The translations under genes were made by a program, and so were the position numbers. The notes under the pieces are model-generated. The model was given only the letters and a program-made list of their open reading frames with translations. It had not been told where the DNA came from and did no database searches. Below are positions 12,095-24,120 of a stretch of 64,000 nt of DNA, piece by piece (the stretch's first letter is position 1; each line of letters opens with the position of its first letter). The stretch spans positions 3,908,001-3,972,000 of the forward strand of contig NC_079879.1 of assembly GCF_029227915.1 (NCBI RefSeq). Direction: 5' to 3'. Origin of the DNA: Hydractinia symbiolongicarpus. Its lineage: Eukaryota > Cnidaria > Hydrozoa > Anthoathecata > Hydractiniidae.

Positions 12095-12776
12095 TACGGT
12101 GGCCCATATCTGCCACTATTGTTGAGCAGCAGAAATAAATCACTACTGCGCAGTAAAAGCAATTCTACTGCGCAGTAGTCATAGTTATGCTGCGCAGTAG
12201 TCCCAGATCTACTGTGCAGTAGAATTCGGTCCACTCCGCAGTAGGACATTGACTACTGCGCAGTAGAACTTGAACTATTGCGCAGTATAATATGAGGCTT
12301 TGAATTATATTTTAGACAATTCTTCTGGCATTCTATAATGGTTGACAAGATTTTTGAAACGCAAGTATATATCAAGAAGAATATAAGAATATTTAAAATC
12401 GAAAGTTTGAAATTCGATGTAGCGTTCTCAAGCTCAATTCCTTTTTATAATGTTAAAAATCAATTTCAAGATATCGTCATAAAGGAAGCCATGATAAAAA
12501 TAACAGCACGAAAAAAAATATATCTACTGCGCAGTAGACATATTTCTACTGCGAAGTAAAAATGCCACTACTGTGCAGTTGACTTACTATTGTTCTTTCA
12601 TTATTGCTGGGCAGTAGACTGAGTTTTACTGCGCAGTAGAACGTTGACTACTGCACAGTGAAAACTCGTCTACTGCGCAATAGCCACAGTTTTACTGCAA
12701 AGTAGAATTGTGATTATTGTGCAGTAGAAATCTATTTCTACTGCGCAACATTAAATGGCAGATATGGGCTTCCGTA
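12095..12776. mobile_element. Small TIR element filled with CTACTGCGCAGTAG palindromes
   Basis: Near-perfect ends of about 20 bases, sharing GCCCATATCTGCCA, lie at 12095-12115 and reversed at 12756-12776. Similarity continues inward for about 25 more bases. TA sits at both edges (12095-12096 and 12775-12776) and may be the target duplication. The interior has about 17 copies of the 14-base palindrome CTACTGCGCAGTAG or one- to three-base variants, in two clusters (12143-12288 and 12524-12748) spaced about 22-25 bases apart. A unique AT-rich core of about 230 bases separates the clusters. There is no transposase. The superfamily is not assigned. Confidence 0.75.
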
Positions 12777-15650
12777 TCAGTCGAAAAGAAGCCATTCTGA
12801 CGAGGAAAAGACAATTTTAATCGATTTTTACAAAGCAAATTCGACGTTTTGAGATAGTAATGATGTATACTACAAAAATAAAATCACAAAAGAGGCCATA
12901 AATCAAGATGTGGTGAATGCATAACAGCTCTGAATCATTACGCAGCAAATGAGAGGTGTCGTCACGAGAAGCATTAAAATACGCATGTTATGGGAGATGG
13001 GAGATAGCACGCACGAGAATGTCTCTCGTGTCCACTTAGCTTAATAACATCTCCGTTTGAGAACGCATTTTAAACTTTAAAAGTGGAGACAAACATACTT
13101 TTTGATTTGCGCCACATGAAGCGGAATCTTTAATATCGCCTGTTGACATAATAGAGACATCGCAGAGCCTGGATGCCACGAAGTTGATGATGGTATCCAG
13201 GCCACTTTAAGCTATCTGACTTGTTTTCAGTTTGTTTTTTAAAGAAAGTTCTGGGAAACTAAGGTATTATAATTTCTAGCAATAAGATACCTATTAAATG
13301 TGTCCTTGTTAGAAATTATAAACGTCTAAAAACATTATTTTATTCGTTTAATTCAAAAATCACTTTTTTCCGCACGTTTAAATTACGTTCTATTTAAACG
13401 TTTAAGTAGCGTATTAATTAAAGGGGCGATATATTTTTTTCGCTCAGGCGGAAATTTGGGCGAAGCGAAAAAATGCGTAAAGAGACAGCTCGGGGTTTAG
13501 GGGGCGCAGTAAGCTCCTCCCCTCCTCCCCCCTGATGGGTTCTGAAACACTATCGCCTATATACCTATTTCAGTACTCTAAAATGCAACACCAAGGACCT
13601 TTAGAGAACTATATTTTCGGTTTACTTAACGAAAACATCAGTGCAAAGTAAATAGAAAAAATAAAGTTAATAGCTTATTTACGAAGGCTATAACAAAAAT
13701 TGTAACGTTTTTTTAAAAAAATGAGAAAGCTTGAATTAATAAGCAAGCAATTCTTCTTTCTTCTCTGTAGCTTGCCCATCAAGTAATATAAGTAGCCATG
13801 GACAAATTGAATTTAACATGAAATGGGTCAAATTGATCAAAATGCCAAAACCAACCAATGAATAAATGAATGAAGAAACATCAAAACTTATACTAATACG
13901 CTAAATATCATTACACCAGGTCAACATGAATACAAACAAAGATTACAAAAAATGATGTACAAGCAGTTAATTTGTAGTTATGCAGTGTGTTAGTGCAGTT
14001 TGAAGACCTGCAAATAGCGTTTTTCAAACAAAGTTTTTAAAATGTTTAATTCGAGTTCGTGTAAATAACGTTACAAAAATACCGTTTTAAAAACGTCCCA
14101 CTAATAACGGTAAAAATACGTTATTTAAACAGTATTTACAAAACGTTATTCTAACACCGTTTTAAAAAACATCCAATTTATGTTTGGGCAAAAAACGTTG
14201 CAAAAGAAGCGTCATAAAAACGTTTTTAATGCTCAAACCAAAAACGTTGTACAATAACCATTTAATAACGTGATTTTTTGGTTTCGAACGTTGCGACTAA
14301 AAAAAACAACTAAAATCAAACGTTCTAATAACGTCATGTGTCCGTTGGAAACAAAAACAAAAATCAATCGCCTTCATATGGCTCTGGCTTTTAAACCACA
14401 CATACTGGGTGTGATGTCCTTGGGGAAGTTGCTGATAACTCCAGGTATGAAAGGAAACTAAGCAACTGTCGTCATTGTTCAAAAACATACAGCATATTTT
14501 CAAGGGTAACCAATGATTAAACGTGTTTTTCCAAACATATGATACGATGGTTTCCCTCTGTAAGATACGCACGCAAATTCTTTACTATTATGTGCAAAAT
14601 CTGTAATTTTAATGTTTTATTTTTTCAGTAGTATTGTTTATACACTTCTTTTTATAAGAAGTAAAAAATTTGGCTAAGTGTTTTTAACTTTTTAACTTGT
14701 TGAGCCCAGAATTTTACAGTTTATAACAAATTTTTAAAAACTATATCTGTTAATCGTTTCTGTAAAGAAACTCTACGTTAAAAGATATTTCCTAGGTTGT
14801 TTTTCAGAGAAAAGAAGAAAATTTTGTTTTTTTTGTTTAACAATTTATAGCCTTATCGTTTTTTCTGTAAAATTGTTGTTACAGAAAAAATAAGTGTGTG
14901 CACCTTAAGTTAGCTATGATTTAAAGTTACAATAATAACGGAGAATGAAATTTTAAAATTGTAGCATATTTAATGATTTTTCCCCCATATTACTCGCCTT
15001 TAAGGTCTACTTCAAAGTTCAGTACTTTTTCACATTATTGGAAATCTTTAAGCCGCAGGGGTTTTTAAGCACCAAGTGTTAAAAATAACTTGACTTAGAC
15101 AGAGAGCTAAATTTTTTTAAAATCACTTTAAAGATTTAACGCGATGAGAATCCCTTGCTGAAAAATAAAAATAAGTTAAAAAACAAAATTACTTGTTAAA
15201 AAATAAAAGTTAGAAAATTATTAAAAGTTGCAAAAAATACTAGACGAATAAGATCTGTAAATGAAACAATTTCTCCTCGCAGAGAACCCGGAAGTTAAAA
15301 AAATCTTCGATATTGCGAGTTAAGGCGAATACAGATCTGTATGAAGATTTGTGTGCAAAGGTCATTTCTACAAAGTTTCTTTCCTAATGGTGGACAAAGA
15401 AATTCTTTCTACAAGACTATATAATAACTATTAGCTCGTGGAGAACGTGGGTCGCGCCTGTTGTACATATTCCTCACATTAATATTTCGCGCATCCTTGC
15501 CGCCAGCCTCGTTCCCAGTTTTTTTGTCTCTCATAGGTGCTGCGCTTATTGATAGGTCTGACGAAAAATGCGTCCGATATGCAAAAAGAGGTAACGGGTC
15601 CCGGAAACAAGATTGTTTGCAGCCTGTTTACATGAAGTGTCGTAATTAAA
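12777..15650. other. Decayed repeats, no gene
   Basis: Around 13430-13560 there is a G/C-run segment like those just inside the hAT ends at 45640-45700 and 57590-57660, probably a hAT relic. At about 14030-14350 a block is rich in AACGTT, ACGTT and CGTTTTT words, in both orientations. The rest is AT-rich and shows no coding signal. Confidence 0.35.
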
Positions 15651-15654
15651 TTAG

Positions 15655-15985
15655 ACAGGGGTTATTACTATAATTGTAAGTGCAATGATGGGTGCAGATT
15701 CTGCCCCAACTCCCCTCCCCCCTTCCATAACTTTTGACAGGTTTTTCAAATTAAATCAAATTTGGCCCATTTATTGTACGACATAAAGGAAAGAAAATGC
15801 CAGCAATAAATTTTGCTTTTGTCAGCACAATTTTGTGACGCCATCAGAAGCTTCAAATTGGTCTCATATACCGCTATCTGCTAAAAATTTGACTACTTAC
15901 GTTCTAGATCGAATTTTTCCATTCTGTTTAAAAATTCTGACTGCCAACAGTTATTTAACGTGTTTTTCGGTTTTTACATAGTTTA
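15655..15985 (+). repeat. Decayed copy of the TTAACCCTAT dispersed repeat
   Basis: The segment from CTGCCCCAACTCCCCTCCCC through CTTTTGACAGGTTTTTCAAAT and on to the GTGACGCCATCAGAAGCTTC block is homologous to the reverse complement of about 43680-43970. Both copies share the order C-run, 'AACTTTT', 'TCAAATT' and 'GACG..ATCAGAAGC'. No coding frame. Confidence 0.5.
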
Positions 15986-16289
15986 TACGAATAAATGCCA
16001 ACAATTGCTGAGTTTTTATGATTTTTGGGTAAGTTTTTTAAAAAATCGGGTAATCGGACTAATTAAATGATCAACATTCTCATCAAGATTTTCCTCAAGG
16101 AAATAAAGTGGTCTTGACAGTTTCAAGTCCTAAGGATAATCCTAACAAAAGTTATTATAATTTCCCGGTTATAAGGAGTTTATAAAGATTTGAAAGGCTT
16201 CAGCATGATTCTGGTAAGATTTACAAATGGCTAGAAAATGTAATGATATATATTCATCTTAACATGTAAAAACATTTAGAAAATAAAAA

Positions 16290-16365
16290 GGTTTAAACAT
16301 ACAAAATACGACTATTATTAAAGGGACTCGTCGTTAGCCCGTTGAAGAATCCACGAGATTGTATA
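16290..16365 (-). repeat. Relic Helitron-like 3' end (family A)
   Basis: On the minus strand, GTGGATTCTTCAACGGGCTA followed by ACGACGAG matches the family A 3' end, which ends CTAG in other copies but CGAG here. The flank on its other side (ACAAAATACG.CTATTATTAAAG) is also shared with the copy at about 21625-21653, so the repeated unit continues past the presumed terminus. Confidence 0.45.
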
Positions 16366-17159
16366 TGTGTTATTGTATATGTGGTAGTTGGTCTCTGAAG
16401 AGGTCCACTTATAAGCACTAAAGTTTTATAAACTATATTATTTTTATTATTATATATTAGTTTTTTGTTTTTATCATAGCCTAGTTTATCAAAAAGGCTG
16501 ACATCTCGCACAAGGTAGAAAGACACTACGTTTTGTTAAGGTTTCCGGTCAAATACACAAAGCCAGGTTAGGGCACAACATATGACATGTTTGTAACAAT
16601 TTTGAAGCTTTAAGAAACATAACATAGTAAGCACAAAGTAAAACAAAGTATATTGATTAATAAATAGCAACAACAACAAGTTGTTAAAAAAAAGAAGCCG
16701 CACGAACGAAACTCACCAGCTTGCCAGAAAAAACGTTTTGAGTGCCCTGTTGTAGCTGGACGTTAAATAACTTGAATTGACGTTGAAAAAAAAAAAGCTG
16801 GACGTGAAAACCGTGATGTAGAAGTCTCACCACACTTCGGAATTTGAGCAGAAGTATTTTTTTACATATTGAATTGAAATATAAATATATACTAGAAATA
16901 GCAAGATGTATGATAGACGTAAACTAGCTCGCAAAACACAGACGTTGACAGTCATAATGAATTTTGAGCAAAATTGCCATTCAATGTTTCCAGCTCGTGC
17001 TACTGCGCCTCCGTAACTTTGAAACTCTCTTAAATGTTAAGCTGATACCTTATAGGACTGCAAATTAACTTTCTATGCATGCGGTTGGCCAGACTTTTTT
17101 TTACTCTTCAATCTTCACAATTGGACAAACAATTTCTTTGCGTATTAAAAAAAGTTAAG

Positions 17160-17350
17160 TGTAGTTCAGTTGGGTTTGATCACGGGGCTAGGCTTTGAGA
17201 TTCCTTTGACTAGCGTGTGCTCCGGTAAACCCAACTTTGTTCCCTCTTACGGCCCAAGCTATAGAAAAGCAACAACAAACTAATAGACACGCGACTGTAA
17301 GTGCCGAAACGTTGTAAATTTGTTAATATGATTTGAAAATAACCACTTTT
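17160..17350 (+). repeat. Possible retroelement 3' tail
   Basis: The segment 'CCGAAACGTTGTAAATTTGT' followed by a T/A-rich run resembles the 'CGAAACGTCGT' tail next to the Penelope-like fragment at 47490-47500. The remainder is not assigned. This rests on a short shared word and is weak. Confidence 0.25.
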
Positions 17351-17454
17351 CTTCTCTTTTTATCATTATCATTCGCTTTATGTTTCAGGGAAACACATTT
17401 TTAAGCCTCGGAATGAAAAAATATTCGCGACTTTCCGATAAAATCCTACTAAAA

Positions 17455-17575
17455 AAAAATGACCCATATGGAGTTCGAACCTACGTCAAACACGGGAGGT
17501 GCTCAAAATCAGTGAAAAATCCCATTGTGGATCTGACACCTAAGCTCCTTAGCAATATCTAGATTCTACGTGTTT
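17455..17575 (-). repeat. Candidate tRNA-derived SINE or tRNA-like relic
   Basis: The minus strand contains GGTTCGAACTCC, a good match to the RNA polymerase III B box (GGTTCGANTCC). It is preceded at about 75 bases by a GCTAAGGAGCTTAGG segment that could be a degenerate A box. No complete cloverleaf could be folded by eye, so it is not called as a tRNA gene. Confidence 0.3.
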
Positions 17576-17579
17576 GATA

Positions 17580-18423
17580 ATGATCACATTGAGACATGAC
17601 ACACAATTAACTATACAACAATAAAAAATACATTAAGGAGAGCAATTACAAATGCACACAGTGATTGGTAACAGACAAATGGAACAAGTCAGACATTGAA
17701 CAAAAATAAAAGAAATGCGGGACAAAAAAAACATGGTGGAATATTTGACTAACAAAATAAACGCAAGTTAACCAAAATTGTATGTACCAAATTCTAACAC
17801 AACACGTTTATCCTAGGTTTATCAGAACATTAAAGCTGACATTCACCTGAAAGGTACTGTTATGTTATGCTGCCTTGTCGTGAAATACGTATATATGTAC
17901 AATAATAATTAGCGATTTTAAGAAAGAGGCTGCCCTTGTCAATAGACTTTAAAACAGTTAAGAACATATAAGATGATCTCGCATCTAGCTTCAGCTGAAA
18001 TTCAGAAATTATTTTATAAAAAATAATAGTAACTAAAAATAACTCGCGATCGACGTATATCCTGGACAAAAATGTTGTATTCTTCTTTTGCTTATGGATT
18101 TTTTATATTCCTTTTTCACTTTGATTTAGAATAAGCAGTATCAGAACTCTCTTTATAAAAACCAGCCATATTTGTTGACTATGTCTTTTCCCACAGTTCT
18201 GATAAGTGGAAAACAGCCTTTTAAGTTGCTTAAAAAGCAACATTCTATATATTTTATTTAAAATGAAAAAACGCATATTGCTTGACTAAAGGTTGGCAAG
18301 CGCCCATCCTCCAGTAATTCGTAATATTTAAAAAACCCTGAAAGACGCTGACTTGTTTAAGACGTTTCAGTGTAGTTTTAGTTTACGCTTGGTCTTGTGA
18401 TGAAGGCTTGCGTGACAGATAAC
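17580..18423. other. No recognisable gene
   Basis: AT-rich sequence. The minus frame at 17860-18069 has no recognisable feature. Confidence 0.3.
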
Positions 18424-18775
18424 ATGGAAAAATCTCAGGAATTCCACTTGATAATACTTTCCGTTGACAACTCTTTTCACAGCGAATGGGCTTTTGATTG
18501 ACATTTACAGAACCTATCAATTGAACCAGGTGATAAGCTTGGAATCGTTCATGTCTACGACTCACCTTAGCCCGTCTAAAGCATGTTTTTGCCTGTGATA
18601 GAATGGTTGTTGAAAGTAAAGATAGATGGAGAGAGGGATTTCACAAAAATATAGCTGAATCTAAAGAAGTTATTAAGAAATATTAAAAACAAAACAAAAG
18701 ATTTTGGAATGGATAGCGAAACTTTTTTTAACAAATAGCAACTATAGATCTGGGCTTGCTATATGTGACATACTG
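18424..18775 (+). pseudogene. Decayed universal stress protein copy
   Basis: From the ATG at 18424 the plus strand reads an equivalent of the intact gene's N-terminus: LIILSVDNSFHSEWAFD, then TGA where the intact protein has Trp24, then a G-D-K-LGIVHVYDSP block and TAG. Further blocks follow in order in changing frames: ESKEVIKKY (intact: QKSKKLIEKY), KDFGMDSETFF (intact: KDSGIKSETLL) and GLAICDI (intact: GAGICDL). The nucleotide-binding Gly-rich end is missing. Order and spacing match the gene at 6770-7297, so this is a dead tandem or dispersed paralogue about 11.7 kb downstream in the same orientation. It was intronless, like the live copy. Confidence 0.9.
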
Positions 18776-18779
18776 TTAC

Positions 18780-19718
18780 TTTGGGACTTCTTTTTCATCA
18801 TTGTGAAATTGTGAAATAAATATTACTTCTTGTCTTATGAAAAACAATAAAAATACATATAGTGGTTTTTTAGAGGACAATAAGATCAACAGTGATCTTC
18901 TCTTGCGTCTCATGCTGCAAAATTTATCATCTGAGCGGGAGAGCGCATGTCTTATACGACCACCGATTTTGCATAAAATTGTTTACACCTCTAAAAAAAC
19001 AAGGGGATCTGGGGTGATAAATTAGGTAAAAAAAATGTATGAAGTAGGCGAAACACATTTCAATTTGTTAAATTGAGTTTGTCACATTAAAACGTACCGT
19101 TCCATATTTTCATTTTGATTACCCTTTTTTAATTTAACATGACAAATTTGAGTTTTATTTCTAAAAGCAATTGGTTGCAAATTTTTGATACAATTATATA
19201 AAATGATTGGTCGACACTGTTAAAAAGTTGAATAAGTGCAACATGTGAAATCTCGAATTCAACAGATTAGATTTGACAAGTTAAAACAAAATGATGACAT
19301 TTTTTAAATTAGATTAATTTGACTTAACAAATTGGATCACATGTGTTGTCTACTTAAAAAGTCAAAACTTATGGGGCAGTTCTTTTCCTTTTCAAGATAT
19401 TCGCATTTAAAACCTGTTAAAAAGTATACATTCCAATCACTATGTAGGGGTTACAGAAACAAAATGGAAAACATTAAAGTAATCCTCCAAATAGCGTTCG
19501 TACCCTCATTAAGTTTACTCATTGAATTTTGGCATATGAAAAATCTTAAATAGGTTTAAAACCTTACTGTGAAATCCACAAAAAAAAACAGTTACAGAGC
19601 AGTCAACTAGTGCCATTTAGAACTTTTGTTAGTATTTTCTATTTTGTTTCTGTAACTATGATATATTGACAAAGTTTGTATTCCATAGTCTTTTACAGGT
19701 ACAAAATTATGATATCAA
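18780..19718. other. No recognisable gene
   Basis: AT-rich sequence with short frames (18837-19025 and 19332-19553) and no recognisable domain. Confidence 0.3.
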
Positions 19719-20297
19719 CTAGTCGATAAAGCCCGTGGAGAAATCCACTTAGGCAGAAGGACAATGGAAAAATAGGTTGTTTTAGATTTTTTGCTGACGT
19801 CAACAGTGCAGGTACAAAAAAAATTGGCCAAGTTTAGATTATTCGTTCCCTATAACGTGTAAAGGTTAAAACGCTGATCACAATAATGTATAGGATCATA
19901 TGTATTCGACAAAAGCCTAAGGAGATATAAGGTGTTAAAAATTTTGTTGACGTCAGCAATGGCCTGTCAAACCCAAAAATTTATTTTCAAGAAATTTGTG
20001 TACCTATTGCCTTCATCGTATAGATCTTGAAACGCTGATCAAGAAAATGTATAGGATCGTGTACTTTAGACAAACGGATGCAGAGATATTAGGGTTTAAA
20101 GGTTTTTTATGACGTCATTTACCCGTCCATTCCGAAACGGATTTGGTGACCCAGGTTTGGAAAACTTACCCAACTTGGTCCCAGGTAATCCCTAGTTACC
20201 CACGCAGGAGATGACGTCAGTTATTTCCACCCGTTTCCAAGTTATTAAGCCTTAATTTTAAAAGTGCAATGCATTGGCTTCACTAATCTTAATATAC
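19719..20297 (-). mobile_element. Helitron-like non-autonomous element, family A, truncated copy 1
   Basis: The minus-strand 3' end reads GTGGATTTCTCCACGGGCTT then TATCGACTAG followed by T. This is a short hairpin about 12 bases before CTAG, as in Helitron 3' ends, with the next base T. The body shares long blocks with 21654-22217 and 52660-53335, including repeated GATGACGTCA-type segments and 'CCGTCCATTCCGAAACGGAT'. The 5' part is missing: the copy stops where family B begins at about 20298. It has no Rep/helicase coding. Confidence 0.6.
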
Positions 20298-21015
20298 TAG
20301 CCGGGAAACCCGAAAGCCACAAGTAAAGGTGTGATCCGGCATTGAACACTCTGTGGAGCGCTTAATAAGAGCTGTAAACTGTCCCACACGATCAGGTGGA
20401 GCGCTTTAGTACAGGTATACAGTATGTCGTTAATCATTTGAAGCGCATACAACATTATAGTGTGCAACTGTAACATATTTTTCAAAAAATAACTTTCCCG
20501 CAACGATAACTGATATAAAAACAGAGTTTACAAAGTGTTGTTACTCCATCATAGCAAAAACAATCGGTCAATATTATTTTATTTTGTGGAAAAGTCTTTT
20601 TAAAAGTTAAAAAATTAATCGTGACACTGGGCTGAGCGCTTAGTACAGTTAAACCGTGTTGTACAGCGTATAGTAATAATACCCTTTTGAAAAAAACTTT
20701 CTCGCAGACACAGGGCTGAGCGGTTAGTCCAGGCGTGATTCCCAAGAAAGTTTAAAAATTAATTGTCACAGTGGTGGGCTGACCTTAGTATATACAGGTA
20801 AACGGTGTTGCACATGCCCATAGGCGTAACAGCCTTTTACAAAAAACAGTCTGTTTTTAACACTGGGCTAACCGCTTAGTACAGTTAAACACAGTTGAAC
20901 AGGCGCATAAGGCGTATTACCCTTTTCCAAAAATGTTCATTGCAACTTCGGTTTAAATAAAAACACAGGGAACAGCCTGTCGTTACTCGTCCAGCCAAAA
21001 CAATCGCTCAGCCAT
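20298..21015 (-). mobile_element. Helitron-like element, family B, copy 1
   Basis: The minus-strand end GGGTTTCCCGGCTAG followed by T lies at 20298-20312. The element is homologous, in inverted orientation, to 53620-54370 over about 700 bases. The interior is a degenerate tandem array in which a block like GCTGAGCGCTTAGTACAG followed by an ACCCTTTT..AAAAA segment recurs (about 20395, 20632, 20717, 20780, 20870). There is no coding frame. The 5' boundary is approximate. Confidence 0.55.
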
Positions 21016-21054
21016 TTCATTTGCAGAAAAAGTTTGCAGAAAAATAATAAAATA

Positions 21055-21300
21055 TGTAGCTATACCTAGCTAGCTAACTGCATTTAGCATAAAAATTATA
21101 TATTGCTTAAGAATATTGTTGTAGCCAAACTGCATTTTTATACTTTCACTTTTTAAGGAGCTAGCTAAATAGCCACAGCCTCAACATAAAAATAAATGTT
21201 GGCTAGGATAAAAAGCTCTTATACCATACAGAATAGCAATAAGTGAGGCTTTAGCTAGCTAGTAGCTATAGCTAGCTAATCTTCGTTCCTAGCCAAACAT
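21055..21300. repeat. TAGCTAGC-rich region
   Basis: TAGCTAGCTA and AGCTAGCTAA words recur at about 21062-21075, 21170 and 21245-21280. Similar words occur at 57470-57485 and 1540-1552. This is simple-sequence-like; no gene is present. Confidence 0.5.
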
Positions 21301-21653
21301 CCTAAAACTGGTGCGTTTAAGATCTGTACGTGGCTAAAAAACGTGACAATATATTTATCCTAACATTGAAAACAAACAGAAAACAAATATTACAAATATA
21401 TAAGGCTTTTAGAAGATAAAAAAGTCAAACAGGCCTACAAACCTCACACACTGACCACAAACACGACCATTATCAAAATGGCCTTCGTTCCGCGAAGATC
21501 TTGGATTCTTTCTGGTCGCGAAAATCTTGGTTTTTTTTTAAAGAATCAGGCGTTGTGAATGGTGTTCCACGCGCGAGCGGTCAAAACAAAGTCGGTAAAA
21601 ATATATCGCATTTGGTATCAGACAGACAAAATACGGCTATTATTAAAGAGATT

Positions 21654-22217
21654 CTAGTCGATAAGGCCCGTGGAAAAATCCACTTAGGCAGGATAACAGA
21701 GAAAAACAACCGTCATTTAAATTTTGATGACGTCAGCAGAGACATGTCAGAACACAAAATGTTTTTTTTCAGAAATGTGTATGCCTGTTGCCTTCATCAT
21801 ATAGATCTTGAAACGCTGAGCAAGAAAATGTATAGGATCATGTACTTTTGACAAACGGTTGCAGAGATATTATGGTTTAAAGGTTTTTTAATGACGTCAT
21901 CAACCCGTCCATTCCGAAACGGATTCGGGGACCCAGGTTTGGGAGAATTACCCAAATTGGTCCTAGGTGGTCCCTAGTTACCCACGCGGTGAAAAATCAT
22001 TGACGTCACCACCTCGTTTCCAAGTTATTTGGCCTCGAAGTGGCTTCATTAATTTAATATAGGATATTGACGTTAAAGTAGTGTTACTTTCGTCGCGTTG
22101 TAACGTCAGAAAATTTAACATATTAGACATGCATTTTTCGGCAACATCAAAGGAAAATGGAGACTCCACTTTGCCTGTCACAGACACACAGACACACTTA
22201 GCGTATTATTATATAGA
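21654..22217 (-). mobile_element. Helitron-like non-autonomous element, family A, copy 2
   Basis: On the minus strand it starts TCTATATAATAATACGC at 22217 after an A (A|TC, as expected for Helitrons) and ends at CTAG (21654-21657). A hairpin of the type GTGGATTTTTCCAC lies 12 bases before the CTAG. The length is 564 bases. The base after CTAG is A rather than T, and the downstream flank is shared with the relic at 16290, so this copy may have moved as part of a larger unit. No coding frame. Confidence 0.65.
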
Positions 22218-24120
22218 TTTATAGAGAACAATGGAATGTCAAAATCTTCAAAAGTGATCAAAAATTGAATGGTTTACTCAACAACTTGTTCAGCACTACA
22301 ACAAAAGTTTTAACATCATTAATAACCTCAGATGCACTTTAGGCGTAGAATGTTCGACAGGCAACATATCATAAGTAGCACTTCAAAAAAGGTTGAAGCA
22401 ATGGCTAAGGAACAGACTGAATAGGTACAGAGAAACTTTGGGGCAAAACAGGAACTATTTTAAAACAGAAATAGTTTCCCAGGCACGTTTTGTTATAACA
22501 AACAAGTTTGACTTTGATTGACACTCTTAGCCGTAACTGGGCAAGCAAACATGTGGATTTAATCTTTATAAGTAAAATGTAAACAAGTAACGACTTAGTA
22601 ACAGTTGAGCCTCGTGACGTATGTATTATTGTCTTTAAGATATGAGAGAAAGACGGCGACATATCAAAAAGGCAAAAAATTCTGGGGACGAGGGTGGATT
22701 ATCGTTTTCTTCCAGGATACTTCAAATTCACCCTAAACAAAAGGGCTTCTTCTGTTATGCTGAAAATTATTTTGTTTATAGTTTTTCAATTTGGAACTTA
22801 CAATCTTACTTAAACCCCTCAATTTTGACGATTATTATTATTATTATAAAGAAGAAGTCTTTGCAGAGAATGTTGGCATGCTTTTGAAGCAAAATTTGTA
22901 TTAGATAGAATTTGTTTAAAAACATATCTACTTTTCTTTCATACACTGCTACATAAATTATGCAAACATTGCTTGGTGCAGCAGCAGCGTTACAAAATTG
23001 ACGAATTTGAAAAATAAACAAAAACATGCAATCAGACTTATTTTAAACTCACTCAAAGTTATGTGATCAAAACGAATAATTTTTTTTCTATCATATTTAT
23101 GTTTTTTATTCAAATGGATAACGTGTTTAGGTATGGCCTAAGGGATTTATTAGTCAGGCATTAAATTTGTTCGATATTCAGTTGTTTGTACTGGAGGCTA
23201 CCCTTTAATTGTTAACCTGTCATATGTTAAAAACAACGTTTTAGTCCACGGCATGTTACTGCAAAAAATAACGACCAGAGAGAAACCGAGAATGACTTCT
23301 TGTATTCAGCGTCGGGTAAACACACACAGCATCAACCTTTTTTATTCAATGTTGTGTTTATGTAAAATGCATGTCACACGATAGCCCTAACGAGAACTGT
23401 CAAAATAAAGTCGAAAACTATCAAAATAAAAACGAGAACTATTAAAATAGAAACGAGAACTGTTAAAATAATGACGAGAAGTGTCTAATTAAAAACAAGA
23501 ATTGTTAAAGTAAAAACGAGAATTGTAACACCTCAGGGCGAAGTAATGTCGCTTGATGTTACGTAGCAAATACAGCATACGACAAAGAAGCTAGGAGCAG
23601 AATGCTCTAAAATAAATAGGATTTGTAACTAAGAAGAATGTTACGTTTCAATGGCGACACTTTGTAAACAATGAAGACCACTGTTAAAATAAAAGCATTA
23701 ATAATCATCTGTTTGTTATATGATGATGTCGTGCTCATAAATATTGTGCGTTGATGTTACATGAAAAGAAAACATCACTCACACTACTCTCCATTTTCAA
23801 ATGTGACATTTTCCATTAGTTTACATTGAATAATGGAAATGGCTTCTTATATGATTTTTACTTTAATCAAACAACTGAATTTTATATTTTATCGACTTTA
23901 ATTAAAGGATTAATAGTAATAATAATAATAGCGCAGCGGGCAAGTATATATTCTTTACAACACAACAAATAAAAAAAATCATTAGGATCCTTAAGTGTCA
24001 AATAATGGCGATGGTTGCGAAGAAGTGTTCTTAGCTGAGGTAGTAATGTTTTGTTGTTTAACTAGATAAAAATAAATGAATCGTCATTATTAAGAATCAG
24101 GAGAAAAGTTTGGTAGAAGT
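22218..24120. other. No gene; upstream region of the DUF885 gene
   Basis: AT-rich. It holds the 21-base tandem array at 23391-23527, an ATT-rich tract at about 22830-22850 and an AAT tract at about 23910-23932. No TATA box at a convincing distance from 24121 and no coding exon upstream were seen. Confidence 0.35.
23391..23527 (+). repeat. 21-bp tandem repeat, about 6.5 copies
   Basis: Units of the form CGAGAACTGTTAAAATAAAAA repeat every 21 bases with a few substitutions per copy. It lies 0.6 kb upstream of the DUF885 gene. No coding is evident. Confidence 0.85.

Noticed and set aside
12143-12748. CRISPR-like or satellite array
   Set aside because: The short palindromes are enclosed by TIRs, spacers are about 8-11 bp and degenerate, and the sequence is eukaryotic.
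17455-17575. Functional tRNA gene
   Set aside because: Good B box but no foldable acceptor stem or clear anticodon arm; kept only as a SINE candidate.
18383-18565. Minus-strand frame over the stress-protein pseudogene
   Set aside because: Complement of the recognisable plus-strand relic.
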